NCBI GenBank assembly: GCA_010093605.1
Contig: MU004203.1
Location: 86,156-150,155 of the forward strand
Direction of reading: 5' to 3'
DNA: 64,000 bases
DNA from: Lophium mytilinum
Lineage: Eukaryota > Ascomycota > Dothideomycetes > Mytilinidiales > Mytilinidiaceae
A program made the translations under genes and the position numbers. A model generated the notes under the pieces. It saw only the letters and a program-made list of their open reading frames with translations, had not been told where the DNA came from and did not search any database. Below are positions 1 to 10,879 of this stretch, piece by piece; positions within the stretch are counted from its first letter, which is position 1; each line of letters begins with the position of its first letter.

Positions 1-1617
1 GTGATTGTATAGAAGAAAGTCGTCTTTACCTGGATACTGTCTATGATGTCGCTTTGGGGCCGCAAAGCCCGAGTTGACGAGACAACACCGAGCAGGCTAA
101 CGTGATCGGCCTGAGTCTTGTTTCCATGGGAAAGGCCCGGCATCGCCGGCGACGCAGACCTTCCTGATTATCTTGCAGCTTGCCTGGGAGCAGAAACCTC
201 TCAAGCTATCATTCTTGGGAAGCATCTTCACTGTCCACCGCTCAGAATATGGCCATCATTGGGGTAATAGAGCGGTATGTCTCGTGTAGTCCGTGCCAGG
301 GACCATGCCAAACCTGCTGAGGGAGCTATTGCGCATGCGGCGGGTTGGCGGACTTCATTCGACAGCCGCCAGATGGCCTATAGTGCATATCTCCTCAACT
401 GATGCCACAGTCGACTGCGCAGGATGGCGCCTCAGATGTCGGTATGAGGGCATCAAAGCAACCGGAAGTCTATGAGAGGTCTTATTCAGCATGTTTGAGC
501 GACTCGTACAGCTTGCAGGGCGTGAGATCCGGCTTGAACACCTTGATGTTGCGATAACAAGGCGGGTGTCCTGGGCAGTGTCTTTATAGGTTGGGTATCT
601 AAGGAAAGCATCACTTCGCCTCCAACGAAGGTCCAAGCATCGCGCGGTCGAAGAGGACTTGGGGGGAGGCCCGAGCAGAAGCCTTCATCTGCATGGGAAC
701 TAGACGGGCAGCGGAGAGGGCGAAGGAGGAGGAAAGAATGGTTCTATGGCGGGCGGTCTCGATCCGGCTTGATGTGAAGGGCGGCGTGTAGGAGGGGACG
801 GGCGTGAAGTGATGGAAATGGCACTCCCCGTAACTCATCGCATTCATCCTCCCGGTTTAGTGCGTAGGGTTTTTGGAAAGAGTGACGAGAGGAGTGGCGA
901 ACGGGTTCGTGTAAGCGGTAGAGATGGGCCCGTAGAACGATGGCTGGTTTCATTGTCAGCGAGTCTCTTGTAAATTTGGCGTTGGGGAGGAGAGGACTTT
1001 TGTCAACTATGACCGTTACCATTTGGAATGGGTCGAACGTGATTTCCAGACTTCCGATGCAATCTACCGATGCGCTGTTCGTGATCGCTCCGGAATCATT
1101 GTCTTGGTAGCATCTATATCGAGAGTTTTGTGGATGATGCGCGCTGGTGACATGAGGTAATTCGCGCGAGAATTTGCCCGGGGTTTTGAATTTGGCTGAC
1201 GGAACAACCACCGACAAGAACGTACGGACCCTCATCATCGGAGCGTTCTAGAACTCAAAAGGACACTCTGGGTAGATCGCCAAAGGGAACATACAGATTG
1301 TAGACGAAGTGTCCGCTCTAAGTTCAGCGGCTTCACAAAGAATACCCAGACATCTGGGGAATGGGGGAGACGCTCTTACGTCATTGAGCCTTGTTGCTCA
1401 TGAGATGATCGCCTCAGCCATGGGGCTGGCTCTTTTTTTACAAGTCCTTGAAAAAGCTGAGCCGACATGCGCGACCGTCAGTGACCTGTTCTGAGGGTGA
1501 AGATATGCCGGAGTGTACAACATGTAGTGATTCAGTTTACAATGAAGACTGAACTGCCATCACCATGTGCGAAGCCTAGCAAAAAGAATCTGCGAAAAAT
1601 AAAGGGCTGCCGCTGGC
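1..1617. other. No gene recognised
   Basis: Only short overlapping open frames on both strands. None shows a recognisable motif, a convincing start or a splice pattern. I see no repeat or RNA gene here. Confidence 0.5.
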
Positions 1618-1628
1618 GGGCTCGAACG
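1618..1628 (-). promoter_or_regulatory. Downstream B-box of U6 copy 1
   Basis: On the minus strand this reads CGTTCGAGCCC, close to the RNA polymerase III B-box consensus GGTTCGANTCC. It lies about 24 nt beyond the U6 T-run. A downstream B-box recruiting TFIIIC is known for the S. cerevisiae U6 gene. The second U6 copy has a similar box at a similar distance, which supports a functional role. No tRNA fold surrounds it. Confidence 0.6.
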
Positions 1629-1651
1629 CCAGCTAGTGAAAGAAAAAGGGC

Positions 1652-1806
1652 AAAAAAAATTTTGAAGCTACTCTTTGATAAAGCGTGTCATCCTTAGTGC
1701 AGGGGCCATGCTAATCTGGAAGATGTTAGTTTTGAAGCTGAGTGTTGGGGGGTGGGGTGGTACACCTTCTCTGTGTTGTTTCAAATTGACCAAATGCCCG
1801 AAGGCG
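1652..1806 (-). ncRNA. U6 spliceosomal snRNA, intron-containing (copy 1)
   Basis: U6 snRNA is the catalytic core RNA of the spliceosome. On the minus strand the gene runs from a short 5' stem-loop (GCCTTCGGGC) through CATTTGGTCAATTTGAAAC and the ACAGAGAAG box. A 50-nt interruption (1716-1765) follows, then ATTAGCATGGCCCCTGC, the internal stem-loop segment and AAGGATGACACGC. It ends at an 8-T terminator (1652-1659). The interruption begins GTGTAC, contains the branch sequence ACTAAC and ends in CAG, so it looks like an ordinary spliceosomal intron. Removing it restores the canonical ACAGAGAAG-AUUAGCAUGG sequence. A TATA-like element lies about 25-30 bp upstream. Exact mature ends are inferred. 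U6 introns are known in S. pombe and some other fungi. Confidence 0.9.
1716..1765 (-). other. Spliceosomal intron inside U6 copy 1
   Basis: 50 nt, GTGTAC donor, branch ACTAAC 9 nt before the terminal AG, CAG acceptor. Its first half is C-rich. Its second half is nearly identical to that of the intron in the other U6 copy. Confidence 0.85.
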
Positions 1807-1827
1807 AAGTGCGTTAAATTTATACCA

Positions 1828-1836
1828 AATATATAG
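1828..1836 (-). promoter_or_regulatory. TATA-like element upstream of U6 copy 1
   Basis: An A/T-only stretch reading TATATATTT on the minus strand, about 22-30 bp before the inferred U6 5' end. This is the usual position of the polymerase III TATA element in fungal U6 genes. Confidence 0.5.
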
Positions 1837-2040
1837 GCTCTATTGGCGAAATTGCTTTCACATGTGACCAGCCACCAGCCACCAGCAACTAGACTACTAC
1901 GCCACACCGTCAATGTCACAGTTTCTCCGTATGTTCATCGGCGCTAATGTCTACATTATCGCATACTTGTTGTTCCTCCATCTCACCCAGCTTTTGTTGT
2001 TTCACCTTCTCCCTAAAAATGTCCAGAACAACAATCTCCC

Positions 2041-2640
2041 TTGATTGAAACTCCCCCGCAAAAGTATTTACGCATCGCATCTCCGCGCACAAGTCGACAC
2101 ACATTGGTTGCCATGCTCAGTCAAGGCATGAAAGACAAGATGAAGAAGTGGAAGTTTAATGCCGATCTAATACCGATCTCTCCGCCTCTTCCGAGGCTGA
2201 TGAATAATGAAAGCGCAAAGGCACGGGGTAGTGGTTATGAACTATTCCAGGGAGAACCCCAAGGTCAACGTCGAACCTCCATCGGATCCTTTGTACGTAG
2301 CTCTCAACAACGACACGACACTAACAAGACGGAACGAGTATGAAGTAAGATCACCCACAAGCCAAAGGCGAATGAAAAACGCGAGCACGAGAGCCCATCA
2401 GGAAGCCATCAGTAATTCGCCAGAGCAGTACAATGACTACGCGATGCGGCTAGACAGGGCAAGAGAAGAGATCACCGTGGAACCTGAGCAGTCCTAGACG
2501 TAACACAGAATGTGGTCCTTGATCCTGGCGGCATCCACTCGCGCCACTACGCAGACGGCGTAATCATCGTTGGAAAGAGAAAGCTCACAGGTCTTAGAAA
2601 GGGTGTTATACATGCAGGGAGAAGTTTTCACTTGTGTTGA
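2041..2640 (+). pseudogene. Decayed relic of the GDG/SANT-like family
   Basis: An open stretch at 2207-2497 encodes a charged, low-complexity segment. Just after it, in another frame, the translation gives VVLDPGGIHSRHYADGVII, then VGKRKLTGL. This parallels the core of the family genes (for example FYGDGIVVDSKGIIMG in gene A and GLGDGVMADADGQLVG in gene B): an aromatic or Gly, GDG/ADG, hydrophobics, then a G after a short polar turn. No cysteine cluster or C-terminal domain follows, and frames change, so I read it as a truncated, frameshifted copy. The call rests on about 20 residues and is tentative. It lies 0.25-0.8 kb from U6 copy 1 and 1.3 kb upstream of gene A. Confidence 0.4.
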
Positions 2641-3943
2641 CTCCAAAACCTAGGGCGAAGGTCTCTATGGCTGGTTGCATATACACCTTTCTGGACCTCG
2701 ACAAAATATGATCCCAAAGCGAGTTTGCTTCATTGCATTTCGTCGCAAGGGACACTACTTCTCCTTCGTGATCCGGGCCGGAACTCTGTTCCAAACATGA
2801 ACAGTTCTAGCAATGAGGGTAGTCACGTTGCACCAGGTCGTTGCCTATAGAGGGCCTAAACAGATCAATCGTGAGGGACAAGCTTGGTGATAAAAGATTG
2901 GAGCGATACAGGGGGCCAAGACGATTAGAACGAGGACGATGAGCTCTGGGGATTCGAGACTGCGCGATTTTGGTTCTCCTTCTGTCTACTTGTTCGGTAA
3001 GATTTGTAATGGGTTAATCTATAGGCATATCGGGGGGCGAGCAAACCGCTGATGCCGAGACAAGCTGAGCAATCGACCAGTTTGTAGCAATCTACCTAGT
3101 TTTCCTTTCCAAGACAGAAGTATATATACCACATCTTTTACCGCTCGTTATCGTGATGTAAACCGAGAACCTTCGTCACTATTAATGCATACTTACCAGC
3201 CTGAAGCCTTTCATGCTTCCCTTCCTGTTTTACTGAAGTGCACGGTGTACCCTTTCTTTCCACCAGAGTATTAATAATGTAGTTCAAGCGCACTCATACT
3301 TCTGTATATCCATTCAGTGTTATTCCACAAACCTTAGCAAGGAGCAATTGACCCTGAAAAGGCGAACCGGAAACTGGGTCGTTTTCGAACTGACAGAACA
3401 ACTGTTATATTCTAACATTTTGTCCCCGTTGGGACTTCAATATCCTCAAATTGATATTGAAACATGATCCGCCCACAGTTATACTATATTCATGCTCAAA
3501 AGAACAAGTACAAAGTTCCTAGATCCATTACCTAGATACGCGCACGTGACGCGCCGGTTGAAAGTCACGTCTTCTACACGCCTGACCCGGCCGGCGACCT
3601 CGCCTTAAGCGCTTCTGAAAACCATTCACCATGAAAAGCCCGTCGGCGCTAGCACGCGCCATACATCTGCTGCCCTATTTAGTACCCACCGACCGTGATC
3701 TTCTCCTCGAGTCTCACCACCTTGCTCACACCCAATTTGACCACACCATAGCTTCGCACATTCCGTTCGCATTGGAGACGCCTTGGTTGAGCTTCAAAGT
3801 ATCCTCATTTATGATTAGATTATCAGTTTCCTTTGCTTTGGAATCTCCTCCAACATCCCATCCGCCGCCTCCTTCAATATCAACTCCAATCCAAACATTC
3901 CTTCGCGCGTCCTCTCCTCAATACCAATCACTTAATCTCCACA
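2641..3943. other. Intergenic; upstream region of gene A
   Basis: No gene recognised. The last 100 bp before 3944 are pyrimidine-rich (CT runs), as is common just upstream of fungal start codons. An open frame beginning near 3631 overlaps the gene A start in another frame and has no support. Confidence 0.5.
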
Positions 3944-6900
3944 ATGCGGAACTGTCTCCGAGAGAACCCCAAGAAGCGCCAACTTCAAGGCAGCCTGCCC
4001 AATTCACTCAAGCCAGCGGTCGATATAGAAGCGCCAGCGACGTCTTCCGAAAATATGACCGTACCGACCGAGAGGACCACTGGACGCGCAAAAAAAGCCG
4101 CCGCGAGACAAGAGCCGCCAATACCGCTACTCAATATAGTGCCACTCGCCAACATCTTAGCTAGAGCAGCGGCAGAAGATTCTGCTCCGCTGCCTCTACA
4201 GGTCGGCACAGGAGGAGGCAGCTGTGGAGGAAGCAATTTGCGCGGCGAAGGCATGACGGCCCATGAGATCCGTCAGATGAAAAACGCGCGCCTCTTGAAT
4301 CAAAAGAACCACGCCGTACTACCCAGACTGCTTAGCCTTGGAGAGCAACAGGCACTGGCGAGGTACAATGCAAAAGATGAGGATGAGGCCGAAGATAATG
4401 TAGCGACATTGGAGCGCCAGCGAGAAGCGCGACTTGTAAGTAACTCCATCCTGTGCTGATTTGAAGGCGATGTTGACAATACTAAGGCCCTTGACCCTCT
4501 CAAGCCCCGTGCGACTCCTACCCCCTCATTTCGTCCGGGACAAAACGATACAGCCTACATAAGCAGTATCTATAGAGAACTCATTTTTGGGGAGAGACGC
4601 GTGCAGGATGACTTAGCTGTGGCTTCTAAGTCAGCTATCCCTGACTTTGGTGGATCCTCGTCCAGTACCCCAAAAGTCGCCAACAGTGCCATTCCCACTA
4701 CCGATCAAGACCAAGAACTTCCTCGCGAGAACGAACTCCCAGATCCCGAGGATGTCCTATCAGCCGCGGAGAGAATAGAGCGAAACGAACACTACACTCC
4801 GTGCGGTCGACTCGGCGATGAAGATGGATCCCTTGGTTGGAACTTCGAGCGCGACTGGACTATTGGCAACTACCTCGAGGACGCCTCGTTCATCTCGTAC
4901 ACGTTCGTCAATCTTCTTCATCAAGACGGGAAGCCTGCCAGACCTGCGAGGCCAACACCAGCCTCAGCCCACCCCACTGACACTGGAAACATCTTCGACC
5001 CGACCCTTATACCTGTAATCAACGTCGGTCATGTCGATCCAAGCTTTTACGGAGATGGAATCGTTGTTGATTCCAAGGGGATCATAATGGGTTGCTGGAA
5101 GTGGGAGGAATCTGGGGAGGATCTCTACGTCTGGTGTGACGACTGCAAGTCCAAGGGGGTGCATGATCATTGGTACCAACCGCGGTGTTATTACACCTGT
5201 CCTCATTTCAACGAGCTTGAGGATGCCACCAAAGAGCGCGAGCGTTTCAGGATGGTTTCTCGCCATCACGGTCTCCAAATGCCCTTCGGGTGCAAGATGT
5301 CCAAAGATGTCGCGCGGAGGTTTGGGGTGATCTATGATCATGCCAAAGCTGTCAATGCCAGCAAGAAAGGCAAGATGGCGATGACAAAGATAGATCTTCA
5401 GACACAAGCTCTCGCCCCTCTACGAAAGTATGGGAATCAACCAGTCCCGTATCAAGCCACCGGGTCCGGTTCTACGCAAGAACCCCAGATGGAGGACATC
5501 TTTGTAAAGGTACCGAAGGACCTGAACACCCTCATGCGTACCGACCTTGTTGAGGAGCAAAGAGTCAACTTCGACTATCTTCTCGAGAGCATCAAACATT
5601 TGCAGAAGCTCCTGGTGCCCATTGAGGAGGCTCTGAATGATATGCCTATTCAAGATCGGCCAAAATTCAGAATGCCTCCACATCTGGGTCATCGCAGCTC
5701 GTCTGTTCCGATGATTGGACTGCGTCGGCTCTTCACAAAAGTAACTGGAGACAGTATCTGGGCTGAGCTGTATGCTCGTCCCCACGTGGCAGTTCCCACG
5801 CTCGTCGAGCTTTTGCGGGAAAAGCTAGCAAGCGTGCAGCAGAAGAAGGCGGAGCGAAAGGGGGAGTGGCACATTGCAGAGCGTCAGCTCCGAGAGCTGA
5901 TGAACAAGTGGCGCGAGTATCACAACCGCCAGCTCGCGGCTTCGTTGGCCGCGATTGGCGAGAGTGGTGCGTCGACTAACGACAATGTGCTCGCCATTGA
6001 GGACCCTTCCGATCAGGCCGTGGAGAGTCAGGATATAGGTGCTATTAATACCGTTGCCACGAATGACGGGAACGAAGTAGAAGAAGTTGACACACCCGCC
6101 ATCGAAGGGACAGCAAAGGAGCTCGACGAAGAGGCTACCGAGCTACCTACCAGGTTCGAAAATACCAGTGGGCCGGGAGAACCCCATGACATGGAAGTAG
6201 ATACTGTGGGTACTGGAACCACACCAACAGGCATTAGCCTTGAACCACAACCTATATTCAACTTCGCCAGAGACACAAAGAAGAGCAGGGGGCTCTTGGC
6301 TTCAAGAGTCACCGTGGCGACCGCAGGGTCTGGCATGAAGTCCAGCAAAACCAGCACCGGAAAGACTGCGAATAGCAAGGTCCTTGGCAACCATGTGGTG
6401 AAACAAAAGCTAGCTCCTTCTAGGATGGGCCTCCGGAGTCTAGCAAAAGCTGCACATGCTGCTACAGTCGAGGACCGCAACGCAGTGGGAGAAAATGTCA
6501 GTGAACCCGCCGCTTCTGAAGAAGAAACTGGCGCAGCAGCTGTCACTCTAGCTGAGTCGGAAGACGCGGTTGGTACTGAAACCGACCGTGATGATCGCCC
6601 AGATACTGACACGGGGTCTGCGCGACCTACCCTTATTGTGGTTCTCAAGATAGGCCACAGTACCGTAGCTCAGCAGCTTCTGAGATTGGCCACGGACAGC
6701 GCCGTCAACGTGGACAGCCCAAGGATCGAGGGCCGAGTTCTTCGCAAGAGGAAGAGACACCCGCTCGACGAGGGAGAGGACAATGAGTCTAGCATAAACT
6801 CGGAAAGCATTCACGGAGGTCATGCTAACGATGGCGTCAACGCCCTCTCCGAAAACGGTGGCCAAGGGTCAACAGGAGTGAAGGTTAATGCTTTCAAAGA

Positions 6901-7984
6901 GAAGGCGCCGCCTCGAAAGAAAGCAAAAACCAGTGCTCAGTCAGCTGGGCCGGCTCCGGGCATGGTCAATCCGGTACTTGCTCAGCAAGGCACTACACAA
7001 AATGCGTCAGAAGTCCCCAGGGACAACGCACAGCTGGATATGAACGAAGAAGGCGATACCGCCGAAGACGACAAGGAATGGGAGATTATCACCCCCGGTG
7101 AGGGCAGGTACAAAATCAACGAAGAACGCTCCATGACTCTCCAGCGGCGTCACAAGATTTCTGGAACCGTGCAGTCCATCACCTACACCCATGCCGATGA
7201 CGTAGACTGGGCTTTGAACATGTGGATCACGCGACTGAACGCCTGGCGGCGTCAGTGCATTCGCCGCTTTGGCGGTGAGCACGTAGCGGGTTACGACCGA
7301 CAGAAGTGGTCCAAGGAGGACATCGCTTGGGTCAGGGATGCCATCGCCAAGCAGTTTGATAGGCGAGAGAAGGCAGGGGAGAACGTGAAGAAGAGTCCTC
7401 CTTGGGCCGAGATTTACATGGCATTCGTGGTAGCCCATCCTGGGACTCATCGCACCCAGAGGGCTCTGTCGTGCATGGCTATGCGGCAGATTATGCCGGA
7501 GCTGGTGCTAGCTAAGAAGAACAAGCATGAGGGGGAGGGACAGGCGGATACCGCTGAGGGAGACATAGATTCTGATGAGGGTGAGAGTGACGACGCGGAA
7601 GACGAGGCGGAGGTGGGAGACATCGCGCCGAACAACAATGCCAGGACAACCCCTTTCGTCGCCGTGCGTCGAGAGGGCGATCGAGTGAAGCTCCGCCTTA
7701 CGGGCTTGAGGTCGCTCGCGAACTCTGACAAAGTCGAACGTAGAAACGGAGAACGTTCCTCCAGTCGTGTTCAAATGCAGCTCATTGTAGCAAATGCCAG
7801 GAATGGACCTGTTGGCGGTAAGAAGCGCAAGATCGCAAATCGCGATGATGAGTATATCTCTCCCGCGCGGTCGTCAAAGAGAATAAAGACGGCATCCGCT
7901 AAGGCTGATGACGACGAAGTGATGGAAGATGGTGGAGTCGGAGCGAATGCACACGAGAACGAAGAGGTCGAAGAAGAATTGTAG
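3944..7984 (+). CDS. Family gene A: GDG-core / CxxC / SANT-like nuclear protein, 1329 aa
   Basis: Model: exon 1 3944-4435, intron 4436-4486 (51 nt, GTAAGT donor, phase 0), exon 2 4487-7984. The join keeps the frame, and ATG 3944 is the first in-frame ATG. Function is not recognised. Visible parts: a basic, Ala/Pro-rich N-terminus; residues about 300-450 carry the family core ERDWTIGNYLED, FYGDGIVVDSKGIIMGCWK (about 352), a cysteine cluster WCDDC...CYYTC (380-401) and RMVSRHHGLQMPFG (about 418). A Leu/Glu-rich, probably helical segment (about 510-650) follows, then a long acidic/Ser-Thr linker with basic clusters such as RKKAKTS. The C-terminal Myb/SANT-like block (about 1050-1170) has RRHKISG, VDWALNMWITRLNAWRRQ, WSKEDIAWV and HPGTHRTQRAL. 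The tail is acidic. Basic clusters and the SANT-like block suggest a nuclear, chromatin- or DNA-associated role; that is inference. Closest relative in the window by eye is gene B. Confidence 0.88.
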
Positions 7985-8508
7985 GGCCATATCTTAAGGC
8001 GTGTGACGATATTATCTCTTCAGGTGCAGCAACAAAATCTTAGATATCCTGTGCTGGCGTATAGAGAGCGATGGGTAGAAGTCCTGTCAATTTCTAGCAT
8101 AGTCAGATATCATCACAGTTTCAATATCATCACAGTTTCAATATCATCACTCGCAACCTATGCTTTGCTGTCCACGTTTGGATTGGTTTGTGAAGATGCC
8201 GAGTTTGACAGCATGCTTCTCTGCATAATGGAACTTTGAAAGATGTGAAGCTTCTGAAGGTAGATGTCAACATCGGTTCTCTGAATTAAAAGCAGTACTG
8301 TTCATAGTGTAAAGGTTCCCAAATTCTTGTGAGCACGTCTGAGTACTTCGCGGGACTTCATACAGCGTCACGCAAGTAGCAGAGATAGCGGTACTGATGG
8401 AAGAGACACAACACTTGCATTAACTTTTAACTCGCTGCCTTCCTTTTCCTAGTGGGTCTCGCCCGGGGCAATCAAGGAACTTCATGTTGAGCCTGTGCTC
8501 CAGAACCT
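7985..8508. other. Gene A 3' flank
   Basis: No coding signal seen. It contains the short minisatellite listed separately. Genes A (+) and the RRM chimera (-) converge here. Confidence 0.5.
8108..8150. repeat. 17-bp minisatellite
   Basis: The unit ATATCATCACAGTTTCA is repeated about 2.5 times head to tail in the gene A 3' flank. Confidence 0.8.
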
Positions 8509-9579
8509 TCACCCAGCAGATGCGCTTCTCCTTCGTCTTCGCCTCACTGCCTTCCTTCTCTCGAAGGATCCTTCGGTGACGACCATGTCTCCCTGTTGGA
8601 GCTCAAGTCCGGTGAGCGGAGGGCCATCAAGCTCCCGAAGGATAGCTTGTTTACGTTCTGATGACAAGACGATCCCCCCGTCCTCAGAGCTGGGGGACTC
8701 GTGCTCAGGGTAGGTGAGCGGTGGACCATCAAGCGCCCGAAGTATGGCTTGTTTGCGTTCCGTTGACAACACGATTTCCTCGTCCTCTGGGGTGGGAGAC
8801 TCGTTCTCTGGGTAAAGCTGCCGACCTATAGCTCGAACCTCTTCCATTGACGGGAACAGGTGCTCATCTGGTGCTTGCAATATCGGGGTGTTCGGGTCCG
8901 GAAGCTGAGGGTTCAGGCCAGCTGCTACCTTAGATTGTTAGCATCTCTGCTACGTAATCGTATACTATTGCTCCAATCTGCCGTGCCGCTGGCTGACACC
9001 GACGACAGATGTCGTGAGTCAGGAGCCACGAATGTCGGAGGGGAGGAGCATGATCAAGAACACACATACCTTCCATTGTCCCAAGCACTCCACAAAAGAA
9101 ACGTACATCACACACTGCACCAACATGTTCTGGTCCCCTCAGATTGAGAAGTCCGCCCAGAAAAGCGGTATCCTCGGGCAAGATATCCTGCTCGACGACC
9201 TCTGTCCAGAGAACTTCGGCCTGAGAGCACCGGCTTGCTCGAGCGAGGCAAGATGTCTTCCCCTCACCGCCAACCAGCGAGAGACCGACTTCGGAGTGCG
9301 GAGAGTCCAGAAAGCAATAGGACGGCCGCCAAACTGGGTGAAGCAGCTCTCGAGCTCGGACTGGGTGGTGTCGTGGGGCAGCCTCTTCACTTGCAAAACT
9401 TTGCCTCGCTCTAAGTGAAAAGCGCGGATATCACTCCGAGTGTCCATTGGCTTGGTAAGCATGTCTGGAACTGAAGTGGAAAAAGCTTCCGTGGGAACAG
9501 CAGTTGGATGGTCCTGTGGCGGCTGGAACTTGCAGATCAAACCTCGGCGAACTCTGGCAAGAATGAGAGCTTCCTCCAT
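8509..9579 (-). CDS. Chimeric RRM-fragment gene with duplicated C-terminal module, about 292 aa
   Basis: Model (minus): exon 1 9579-9268, intron 9267-9221 (47 nt), exon 2 9220-9070, intron 9069-8925 (145 nt, branch GCTAAC), exon 3 8924-8509. Both splices restore the frame. Exon 1 carries VPTEAFSTSVPDMLTKPMD, then LQVKRLPHDTTQSELESCF and GGRPIAFWTLRTP. I recognise this as the start of the RNA-recognition motif of the fungal NRP1-like (RRM plus RanBP2-zinc-finger) RNA-binding protein. The RRM stops after its first half and the zinc finger is absent. What follows is unrelated: a unique segment, then two copies of a roughly 31-residue module ([P/S]ED..IVLS[T/S]ERKQAILR followed by LDGPPLT), then an Arg run. 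The first intron has no obvious branch point, so the fusion may instead be a pseudogene. The NRP1 assignment is from memory of the family. Confidence 0.45.
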
Positions 9580-10574
9580 GGCACGTCGCGGTGAGTGAGG
9601 TAGGTGTCGGTGCTCGCGATGTGGCGCACACCATTCTGCGTTGGAGCGGTAGGCATAGAGGCTGAGGCTGAGGCGGTGGGACTGATGGTGGTGATGACGG
9701 AGGTGATGATGAGGACGGTTTGAGGAGAGAGGCAACGCTGCGTTTGAGAAGCGGACTTTCGGAGGACGTTTCGAGCAGCAATGCTGTTTCGTGATGCGAC
9801 GATGTGATTGTTAAGAAGAAGAGTGAAGTGAAGCGAAGAGCAGTGAGACGAGGATGGGTGAGGTGAAGGATAGAAAGGCGAGGCGATAAAAGGAAGACGG
9901 GAGTGAGTAAGGTGCGCTGTGCGTGCCAAGACCGCGATACCCCACCTCCACTTCTTCAATTCCCATCACATGGGGCCGGAGATGCATTACCCACATGATG
10001 GATGCTTTGATGCGGTGTCGATAACCTCCATCGCTCGTGTTCTGGCCCCTGGCTTGCGTGTTTGAGCGGTTTCTCATCCTGAACCCTGACTCGAGTCGCT
10101 TGAGACGCATCTTAGGACGGGCGCAGAGCCAGCACGAACAAGGAACATTGGTACAATACAACGACAACCCGACATACTCAGCCTCGGGTTCATCTCCAAT
10201 ATCACGAGTCTATATAGCTCACGACCCTATGAACTCGAGGATGAAGCTTGTTCTACGAGAGGAACGTGATGTAATGGCTTGAGGGAGGTTCTAAATCTCA
10301 AAGGCCACATATCTTTATAAACTCTACCAGCCGAATCAGATAATATGGGGTCTCGATCGTGATAACAACGCCCGGTGTGGAGAAACGGGCCCCAAAAAGT
10401 GACATAATTGATTAGGCCTAATTAGGTCTAGCTGTCACGTGTAGTCCTGTGCGGCCCACAAAACTCTCGACGCGACTACGAAACTGCTCTTCAGGCCTCT
10501 CCCCTTCAACCACAGCTTCGCATCCTCCTCCAAATCTCACCCCCTCAAACTCCACATTCACCGCAAGTCGTACT
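9580..10574. other. Divergent intergenic region
   Basis: Lies between the minus-strand RRM chimera and the plus-strand small membrane protein. Open frames here are short and overlap on both strands. I see no gene or repeat. Confidence 0.4.
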
Positions 10575-10827
10575 ATGGACGACGCCCTCTTCGTCGACAA
10601 TGGCATTGCCGCCCGCCGCCCGATCACCTTCACCCGCGCCGAAAGGAAGATTTTTTTCGGAGGAATTTTTGTTTCCGGTGCTGCTGGCGTGTTTTTCTTT
10701 TGCTGGTGTAAGTACTTCTACTCCTGTATGGCCTCAGTCGCCTCGCTCAAGCTAACAATGACCAACAGACTTGGCAATGTGCGCTCCGACGCAGGAGTGC
10801 ATTTGGAACCGCGCTCGCAGCCATTGA
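10575..10827 (+). CDS. Small single-pass membrane protein, 63 aa
   Basis: Exon 1 10575-10707 (133 nt), intron 10708-10768 (61 nt; GTAAGT donor, GCTAAC branch, CAG acceptor, phase 1), exon 2 10769-10827. The product starts [20 protein letters not shown]. It has a positively charged stretch (RAERK) and then a hydrophobic segment rich in Phe, Gly and Val at residues 27-48, ending soon after in a short polar tail. No family recognised. The exon-1 length, charge-then-membrane layout and phase-1 splice right after the hydrophobic segment match the gene at 34841-35306. The clean intron is the main evidence; the short length keeps confidence moderate. Confidence 0.5.
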
Positions 10828-10879
10828 GGTTCGTGAAATATCACATAAAGAGATCCTACGCGTACACCCAGCTAACCAG

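Noticed and set aside
1610-1640. tRNA gene suggested by the B-box beside U6 copy 1
   Set aside because: No A-box, acceptor stem or cloverleaf; the position past the U6 terminator, repeated in copy 2, fits a U6 B-box better.
3631-4164. Open frame overlapping the start of gene A in another frame
   Set aside because: No motif, and it conflicts with the spliced gene A model that keeps the family frame.
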